From assembly GCA_026417375.1 (NCBI GenBank), contig JAOADJ010000007.1, positions 1-50,331 on the forward strand: a DNA stretch of 50,331 bases, given 5' to 3'. This document shows, piece after piece, positions 44,551-50,331 of the stretch. The translations under genes were made by a program, and so were the position numbers. The notes beneath the pieces were generated by a model. That model was not told the origin of the DNA, made no database searches, and saw only the letters and a list, made by a program, of their open reading frames with translations. Origin of the DNA: Melioribacteraceae bacterium. GTDB taxonomy: Bacteria; Bacteroidota; Ignavibacteria; Ignavibacteriales; Melioribacteraceae. How positions within the stretch are numbered: position 1 is the stretch's first letter; every line of letters begins with the position of its first letter.

Positions 44551-47154
44551 ATGAATTGTTTTTTTTCTATAAAAAAATCTCTTTGGCTATTATTTCTTCT
44601 ATCGAATTTATTTTTTTTACCAAACAAAATATTTACACAAACACTTAAATCACCCGAAGAATTTTTAGGTTTTAAAGTTGGTACAGATTATAAAATTGCT
44701 GACTATGAAACAATTACAAAATACTTTAAACACTTATCTGAAAATTCAAAAAAAATATTATTTAAAAATATTGGCAAAACATCTCAGGGAAGAGATATGT
44801 TTATGTCAATTATTAGCACCGAAGAAAATCTTTCTCAACTTGACAAATACAAAAAAATAATTGATAAACTTTCTGATCCGCGAAAAACAAATCAACAAGA
44901 AGCTGAAGAATTAGCAAAAGAAGGCAAAATAGTTGTGTTGGTTACATGTAACATTCATTCAAATGAAATTGCTTCGGCACAAATGTCAATGGAATTAGCT
45001 TATGATTTAATAAATGGAAAAGCCTCTGAAAAATCATTAAATGCGTTAAAAGATGTAATTTTTGTTTTAATGCCCTCTATTAATCCCGATGGTACAACGA
45101 TGATTGTAAATTGGTATAATAAATATTTAGGAACCGAATTTGAAGGTTCACAAATGCCATATTTGTATCACATTTATTCCGGTCATGATAACAATCGTGA
45201 TTGGTTCATGTTTAATTTAAAAGAAACACAGAATGTTATTAAAGTTGCTTTTCATGATTTAATTCCGCAAGTGTGGTTAGATCAGCATCAAATGGGAAGC
45301 ACTGGGGCAAGATTATTTGTTGTTCCATATAAAGATCCGATTAACCCAAATGTAAATCCACTTATTTGGAGATGGCAAAATATTTTTGGTGGAATGAGTG
45401 CTCTCGATTTACAAAAACAAAATAAAACTGGTATAATAACACAAGCACTATTTGAAGGTTGGTGGGAAGGACCTGCAAGTGATTGTGGATTATGGCACAA
45501 TCAAATTTCTTTGCTTTCCGAAATGGCAAGTTGTAACATTGCTTCTCCGATTTATATTGATTCAGCTGAAGTTAGAGTTACACCTGAATTAACAACATAT
45601 GATATTAGAACAAATTATGTTTCTCCTTGGCGTGGTGGTTGGTGGCGTTTACGCGATATTGTTGAATATGAACTTGGTTTGACTTATAGTTTAATTGAAA
45701 CTTCTGCTCAATATAAAAATGAATTGCTTTTGAATTATTATAGAATGGCAAAAGAAGCTATTGAAGATGGTAAAAAAGGAAATCCTTTTGCTTATGTAAT
45801 TCCACGGGACCAAAAAGATCCACAAACTACCTCAAAGATGATTGAGATTTTACAACTTGGTGCAGTTGAAGTTAATTGGTGTGATAAAGAATTTAAACTT
45901 GGCAATACTATTTATCCCGCTAACAGTTACATTATTTATTTAGCTCAACCAAATGGAAAATATGTTAAAGATTTGTTTGAAGAACAGCGTTATCCTGATT
46001 TACGTAAATCAAGAAATGAAACTCCTATTCGTCCTTATGATGTTGCCGGGTGGACACTACCATATTTAATGGGAGTTAAATTCTTTACTATCGAAAAACC
46101 TTTTGACTTAGAAACAACATTATTAAATAATCCAAAATATGTTGAAGGATTTGTTGAAAATAAAAATGGAGATTACTTTGTTGCACCTGCTGGTTTAAAT
46201 ATAAATTCTTCACTTATCAACAAATTGCAAAAAAATAATATTTCTGTTTACTGGAATGTAAATGAAATAAATCAATTCAAAGAGGGATCTGTATTTATTC
46301 CAATTAATGAATCATCAAAAAAAATAATTAATGAATTAGCAAAAGAACTTCATTTAAATATTTATTCAGTTGAATTAAAAGATAAATCTGCTTTGAAAGA
46401 ATTAAAGAAAGTTCGAATTGCACTTTATCAACCTTACACTGCAAATATGGATGAAGGATGGACACGATTACTTTTAGAAAATTATCAGTTCGACTTTAAA
46501 AATATTTACAACAAAGATTTTAAAAACAAAAAATTAAAAGATCTTTATGATGTAATTATTTTACCAGATATGTCTGGCGACTTAATAAAAAATGGAAAAC
46601 CAAGTGGAGAGAATGCAAGATTTTACAGACCCAAACCTCAGGAATATGAAGGTGGAATTGAAAAAGAAGGTGTTGAAAATTTAAAAACTTTTGTTGAAAA
46701 AGATGGTGGTTATTTAATAACTCTTGGTCAAGCATGTAATTTTGCAATTGAAGATTTAGGTTTACGTGTAACAAACGTTTTAAAGAATATAAAACCAGAA
46801 GAATTTTATTGCCCTGGTTCACTAGTAAGAATGACTGTAAACAATCAAAATCCTATTGGTTTTGGATTTGATACCGAAACAATCGGTTATTTAAGTGATA
46901 ATATTGCATTTTCAACATCAATTCCTTTTGCAGATTATGACAGAAATGTGATTGTTCGTTATCCAACATCAAATATTTTAAAATCAGGATTTTTATTAGG
47001 TGAAGATTATCTTTATCGTCGTTCTGCAATTGTTGATGTAAAACAAAAGAAAGGACATGTAATTTTATTGGGATTCAAAGTTCAAAATCGTCATCAAACT
47101 TTTGGAACATTTAAATTTTTGTTTAATGCTATTCATAGTGCTGGATTATTTTAA
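44551..47154 (+). CDS. Secreted M14-family metallopeptidase
   Basis: The 867-residue protein has a signal peptide (1-30, ending IFTQ) and a zinc carboxypeptidase-like domain. Zinc ligands fit HSNE (His136, Glu139) with a further His in the DQHQMGS segment (about 246); INPDG and NNRDWFMFN are family-typical. The C-terminal ~400 residues contain glutamine-amidotransferase-like beta strands (ITLGQACNFAIEDLG) and no T9SS tail. It probably degrades peptides outside the inner membrane. GGAGGA ribosome site before the ATG. Confidence 0.86.
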   Translation: MNCFFSIKKSLWLLFLLSNLFFLPNKIFTQTLKSPEEFLGFKVGTDYKIADYETITKYFKHLSENSKKILFKNIGKTSQGRDMFMSIISTEENLSQLDKYKKIIDKLSDPRKTNQQEAEELAKEGKIVVLVTCNIHSNEIASAQMSMELAYDLINGKASEKSLNALKDVIFVLMPSINPDGTTMIVNWYNKYLGTEFEGSQMPYLYHIYSGHDNNRDWFMFNLKETQNVIKVAFHDLIPQVWLDQHQMGSTGARLFVVPYKDPINPNVNPLIWRWQNIFGGMSALDLQKQNKTGIITQALFEGWWEGPASDCGLWHNQISLLSEMASCNIASPIYIDSAEVRVTPELTTYDIRTNYVSPWRGGWWRLRDIVEYELGLTYSLIETSAQYKNELLLNYYRMAKEAIEDGKKGNPFAYVIPRDQKDPQTTSKMIEILQLGAVEVNWCDKEFKLGNTIYPANSYIIYLAQPNGKYVKDLFEEQRYPDLRKSRNETPIRPYDVAGWTLPYLMGVKFFTIEKPFDLETTLLNNPKYVEGFVENKNGDYFVAPAGLNINSSLINKLQKNNISVYWNVNEINQFKEGSVFIPINESSKKIINELAKELHLNIYSVELKDKSALKELKKVRIALYQPYTANMDEGWTRLLLENYQFDFKNIYNKDFKNKKLKDLYDVIILPDMSGDLIKNGKPSGENARFYRPKPQEYEGGIEKEGVENLKTFVEKDGGYLITLGQACNFAIEDLGLRVTNVLKNIKPEEFYCPGSLVRMTVNNQNPIGFGFDTETIGYLSDNIAFSTSIPFADYDRNVIVRYPTSNILKSGFLLGEDYLYRRSAIVDVKQKKGHVILLGFKVQNRHQTFGTFKFLFNAIHSAGLF

Positions 47155-47200
47155 TCTTTATTGAACTAATAATTGTTTAAAATTAAAATCGGAATAATCA

Positions 47201-48607
47201 ATGGATAAAATAAATTATTTAAAGAAAATAAATTCATGGGATATTGATTCTGCACGCCACATTCTTTCAAGAGCAATTTATGGATATACAAAAGCTGATA
47301 TTGATTTTGCTCTTTCATTTTCGTTAGATGATTTTGTAGACAAACATTTATTAAAAGATTTACCCGAACCTAATCCTCCAAAATATAATGATTCAGAATG
47401 GGTAAATTTACCTTATAATAGCTCTGATAGTAATCTTACAAATTACAGATATTCTTTAATATGGTGGTGGTTGGATTTAATGCTTAATCAAGGTTACTCA
47501 CTGAGAGAAAAAATGGTTTGGTTTTTCTCAAATCATTTTGTAACTGAATTTAATGTTGTTCAAATTCCTCAATACTTCTATATATCCAATCAATTATTTA
47601 GAAAATATGCTTTCGGAAATATTATAGAGCTAACTAAAAAAGTTACAATAGACCCCGCAATGCTAATTTATTTAAATGGAAATTTAAGTACAAAAACAGC
47701 TCCAAACGAAAACTACGCGAGAGAATTGTTCGAATTATTTACTTTGGGTATAGGAAATTATACGGAAGAAGATATTAAACAAGCAGCAAAAGCATTAACC
47801 GGCTGGCGTGTAGATAACACAAAACTAACAAGTTATTTTACAAATTCGAGATGGGATACAGGATCGAAAACAATTTTCAACAAAACCGGAAATTGGAATA
47901 ATGATGATGTAATAAATTTGATTTTTACTGAAAAATCTACACCTGCTTCAGAATTTATTTGTCGTAAACTTTATAAAGAATTTATTTATTACCTACCAAA
48001 TGAAGAATATGTAAAACAACTTGCCACATTAATGAGAAATAATAATTTTAACTTAAAGCCGGTTTTATCTTCATTATTTAAATCTCAGTATTTCCATTCA
48101 CAAGAAATTCGTGGAGCAAAAATTAAATCACCAATAGAATTTCTAATTTCTCTTATCAGATATTTTAATATTAAATATGATAATGATTTACTTAATCTTA
48201 TTAGAACTAAGTCAAAAGAATTAGAACAGGAAATTCTTAATCCTCCGGATGTTCGGGGGTGGGAAGGACAACGTAGATGGATTAATACAACTTCTTATCC
48301 GGCTAGAAATATTTTTTCAGATTCAATAATAAATGGAATAAAAATAAATAATAAAACATATAAGGTTGATGTCTTAACATATGCTCGTTCTTATCCAAGT
48401 TCTGAAAATGCAGTTGAATTTATAAATGACATAACAAAAGTTTTATTTCAATATCCATTAAGTCAAAAAAGGAAAGACTACTTACTTACTTCACTTTTAG
48501 ATGGAACTGCGGTTCAAAATTGGTCAACCTACAATACTGGTGCATCATCAAGACTTAGTAAATTTCTAATTGAATTGATGAGATTACCAGAATTCCAGTT
48601 ATCGTAG
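47201..48607 (+). CDS. DUF1800 protein
   Basis: The 468-residue protein matches the DUF1800 family: SARHILSRAIYGYTKADID, MVWFFSNHFVTE, the conserved NENYARELFELFTLGIGNYTE (in part), and LNPPDVRGWEGQRRWI-like segment near residue 348. DUF1800 genes nearly always precede a DUF1501 gene, as here (15-base gap). The molecular role is unknown; they occur in secreted-protein loci. Oddly no signal peptide is seen, while the partner is exported. A close ATG start with no clear ribosome site was taken. Confidence 0.87.
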   Translation: MDKINYLKKINSWDIDSARHILSRAIYGYTKADIDFALSFSLDDFVDKHLLKDLPEPNPPKYNDSEWVNLPYNSSDSNLTNYRYSLIWWWLDLMLNQGYSLREKMVWFFSNHFVTEFNVVQIPQYFYISNQLFRKYAFGNIIELTKKVTIDPAMLIYLNGNLSTKTAPNENYARELFELFTLGIGNYTEEDIKQAAKALTGWRVDNTKLTSYFTNSRWDTGSKTIFNKTGNWNNDDVINLIFTEKSTPASEFICRKLYKEFIYYLPNEEYVKQLATLMRNNNFNLKPVLSSLFKSQYFHSQEIRGAKIKSPIEFLISLIRYFNIKYDNDLLNLIRTKSKELEQEILNPPDVRGWEGQRRWINTTSYPARNIFSDSIINGIKINNKTYKVDVLTYARSYPSSENAVEFINDITKVLFQYPLSQKRKDYLLTSLLDGTAVQNWSTYNTGASSRLSKFLIELMRLPEFQLS

Positions 48608-48622
48608 ATTCAAGGAGCTAAT

Positions 48623-50155
48623 ATGAAAAGAAGAGAATTTCTAAAAAATTTTGGTGTTATTTCAACTGCTGGAACTGTTAGTTTAACATTGGGGGGTATT
48701 CCAATTAAAGCATTTGCCAAACCATTTCTCAACATAAATAATAAAACAGATAAAATTTTGGTTTTAATTCAACTCAAAGGTGGAAATGATGGAATAAATA
48801 CTGTTATACCACTTGATCAATATTCACTTTATGCAAATAATCGTCCATCAATTAAAATTGAAGAATCACAAATAATAAAACTTAATAACGCAACAGGGTT
48901 ACACCCTGCGTTGCAACAATTTCTGATTCTTTTCAACGAAGGCAAATTAAATTTAGTCCAAAATGTTGGTTATCAAAATCCAAACAGATCACATTTCAGA
49001 GCAACTGATATTTGGTTAACAGCTTCAGATTCAAATCAATTTTTATATGACGGTTGGGCAGCAAGATATTTATTAAAACAATTTCCTTCTTTTCCGGATT
49101 TACCTCCAGCACATCCAATGGGAATTCAGATAAGTTCTGTACCTTCTGCTTTATTTGATAGTGATAAAGGAAGTTTAGCTTTGAATTTTAGTGATCCTAA
49201 TTCTTTTTATACTTTAGTTAATGGAATGAAAGTTGACAACGATCCACCACCTTCGAACATTGCCGGCGATGAATTAAAATTTCTAAAAGAAGTTGCAACA
49301 TTATCAATTCAGTATGCAAATATTATTAAAGAAAAAGCAGACAAAGGAAACCCTACTTCAATTTATCCTTCTACTCGTCTTGGTCCCCAGTTAAAAATAG
49401 TTGCAGATTTAATTCTTGGTGGATTAGAAACACCTGTTTATTTAACTCAACTTGATGGGTTTGATACACACTCAAATCAATTAACTACACATCAAACATT
49501 ATTGCAAAATTTAGCTGATTCAATTTTAGCATTTCAACGTGATATGGAGAAAGGTGGCTTTGCAGATAAAGTTATTATTATGACTTTTTCCGAATTTGGA
49601 AGAAGAGTAAAAGAAAATGCAAGTTTGGGAACAGATCATGGTGCAGCTTTACCTGTTTTTATAATTGGTAATAAAGTTAATGGTGGAATTATTGGAGCTA
49701 ACTCTAATCTTTCAAACCTTGATAGTAATGGTGATATAAAATTTTTATTTGATTATCGTCAAATATATGCAACTATTTTAAAAGATCATTTCATTATGCC
49801 TTCAAATGAAATTAAAGGAATTTTATTTAATGATTTTTCTGTACTTCCAATTATTAAAGCTTCAACTGAAATTTCAGATTTTTCTCTTCCTGATGATTTT
49901 ATGTTATATCAAAATTTTCCTAATCCGTTTAATCCAATTACTACAATAAAATTTTCCTTAAGCAGCCCAACTTTTGCAACTCTTAAAGTATATGACATTC
50001 TCGGAAATGAAGTTACTACTCTTCTCAACGAATTTAAAAATGCTGGTAACTTTTCAATTACTTTTGATGCATCTAATCTTTCTAGTGGTACTTATTTTTA
50101 TACATTAAAAACAAAAGAATTTACTAACACTAAAAAAATGATATTAATAAAATAG
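48623..50155 (+). CDS. DUF1501 protein with Tat signal and type IX secretion tail
   Basis: The 510-residue protein starts with a twin-arginine signal (KRREFLK, then a hydrophobic stretch to about residue 32) and contains the DUF1501/sulfatase-like fold: LIQLKGGNDGINTVIP, NRSHFRATDIW, FSEFGRRVKENASLGTDHGA (in part). The last ~85 residues are a T9SS C-terminal sorting domain: YQNFPNPFNPITTIKFSL, LKVYDILGNEV, LSSGTYFYTLKT, ending KKMILIK. It is therefore predicted to cross the inner membrane folded by Tat and then the outer membrane by the type IX system. AAGGAG ribosome site. Followed by an insertion sequence. Confidence 0.92.
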   Translation: MKRREFLKNFGVISTAGTVSLTLGGIPIKAFAKPFLNINNKTDKILVLIQLKGGNDGINTVIPLDQYSLYANNRPSIKIEESQIIKLNNATGLHPALQQFLILFNEGKLNLVQNVGYQNPNRSHFRATDIWLTASDSNQFLYDGWAARYLLKQFPSFPDLPPAHPMGIQISSVPSALFDSDKGSLALNFSDPNSFYTLVNGMKVDNDPPPSNIAGDELKFLKEVATLSIQYANIIKEKADKGNPTSIYPSTRLGPQLKIVADLILGGLETPVYLTQLDGFDTHSNQLTTHQTLLQNLADSILAFQRDMEKGGFADKVIIMTFSEFGRRVKENASLGTDHGAALPVFIIGNKVNGGIIGANSNLSNLDSNGDIKFLFDYRQIYATILKDHFIMPSNEIKGILFNDFSVLPIIKASTEISDFSLPDDFMLYQNFPNPFNPITTIKFSLSSPTFATLKVYDILGNEVTTLLNEFKNAGNFSITFDASNLSSGTYFYTLKTKEFTNTKKMILIK

Positions 50156-50199
50156 AATTTGATTTTTCATAATCAACAATAAAATTCAAAAAAAAGAAG

Positions 50200-50227
50200 A
50201 GGCTGTCTCAAAAGGGCAGCCTTTTTT
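50200..50227 (+). terminator. Hairpin terminator in the IS left end
   Basis: Stem AGGCTGTC (50200-50207) pairs with GGCAGCCT (50215-50222, one G-T pair), loop of 7, followed by five T. It ends the DUF1501 transcript and would shield the transposase gene from outside transcription. Confidence 0.8.
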
Positions 50228-50256
50228 GTAAAATAGAAAAGATTTAAATAAGTTTG
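50225..50256 (+). promoter_or_regulatory. Bacteroidota-type promoter of the transposase
   Basis: TTTG (50225-50228), then 20 bases, then TAAGTTTG (50249-50256), both matching the consensus, 23 bases before the ATG at 50280. The -33 box overlaps the T-run of the terminator. Confidence 0.55.
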
Positions 50257-50279
50257 TCTGAAGAAGAAAGGAAAAATAA

Positions 50280-50331
50280 ATGGGACAAAGCGGGAAAGTA
50301 ATATTTAAGCCATATCATCAAAATCAAATCA
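50280..50331 (+). CDS. Transposase start, probably IS1182 family (partial)
   Basis: Only the first 17 codons lie in the window: MGQSGKVIFKPYHQNQI. The VIFKPYxQxQ opening is characteristic of IS1182-family DDE transposases as I recall them. The AAAGGA ribosome site and promoter are present, so the gene may be active. Not enough sequence to judge intactness. Confidence 0.55.
   Translation, partial: MGQSGKVIFKPYHQNQI

Larger units (their letters stand above)
50199..50331 (+). mobile_element. Left end of an insertion sequence, cut by the window edge
   Basis: The sequence GAGGCTGTCTCAAAAG at 50199-50214 matches the terminal repeat type seen on many insertion sequences of this group, and a transposase start follows 65 bases later. 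The IS1182 assignment rests on the first 17 residues and is provisional. It lies 43 bases after the DUF1501 stop. The target duplication cannot be seen. Confidence 0.65.

Overview
The window is AT-rich (about 30% GC by eye) and looks like a chromosomal piece of a Gram-negative member of the Bacteroidota/Ignavibacteriota group. The evidence is a type IX secretion C-terminal tail of the QNFPNPFNP type at the end of a DUF1501 protein, a complete Bat (aerotolerance) operon, Lpt and Kdo genes for an LPS outer membrane, LytTR-type signalling, and promoters of the TTG-N20/21-TAnnTTTG type. Shine-Dalgarno sequences are also common. The phylum is inferred from protein style; no rRNA gene is present.

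Layout. 1-3054 (minus): metF (cut by the window edge) and a membrane-anchored penicillin-acylase-family hydrolase. 3159-9716 (plus): rmuC; a four-gene unit of two LiaF-like toastrack membrane proteins, a LytS-type kinase and a LytTR regulator; an acylating aldehyde dehydrogenase with an unusual tail; and a 58-residue membrane protein too short for ordinary ORF calling. 9713-20431 (minus): an envelope block with lptB, an LptA/OstA-like gene, lptC, kdsD, an unknown gene, kdsC-like, kdsA, ruvB and a DUF1624-like membrane protein; then a stand-alone B12-binding mutase subunit, kdsB, gatC and a VWA lipoprotein. 20482-29791 (minus): MoxR, DUF58, a BatD-like protein, BatA, BatB, BatC, BatD, BatE and an M48 protease. 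29894-32625: an RlmI-like rRNA methyltransferase and a short RecQ.

The accessory region is 32626-42460, between recQ and sthA. It holds a three-gene putative defence (restriction-modification-like) cassette: a PLD-nuclease/SNF2-helicase fusion, a KilA-N protein and an Eco57I/PglX-like N6-adenine methyltransferase. Next to it is a RAYT-like Y1 transposase gene embedded in an array of about twenty short perfect hairpins, organised as repeated four-hairpin units with nearly identical inverted ends. A single orphan hairpin of the same family lies at the other side of the cassette, just after recQ.

42461-50155 (plus): soluble transhydrogenase (sthA), a transglutaminase-like protein, a secreted M14 metallopeptidase, and a DUF1800/DUF1501 pair. 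The last ~130 bases are the left end of an insertion sequence (probably IS1182-like) with its own terminator, promoter and the first 17 codons of its transposase.

How the genes work together: the kds and lpt genes make Kdo and move LPS to the outer membrane; the Bat genes form a membrane VWA/TPR/AAA+ chaperone-like complex; the LiaF/LytS/LytR unit is probably an envelope-stress sensor. The most unusual parts are the hairpin array with its transposase, the defence cassette, and the aldehyde dehydrogenase tail that resembles a microcompartment targeting peptide.
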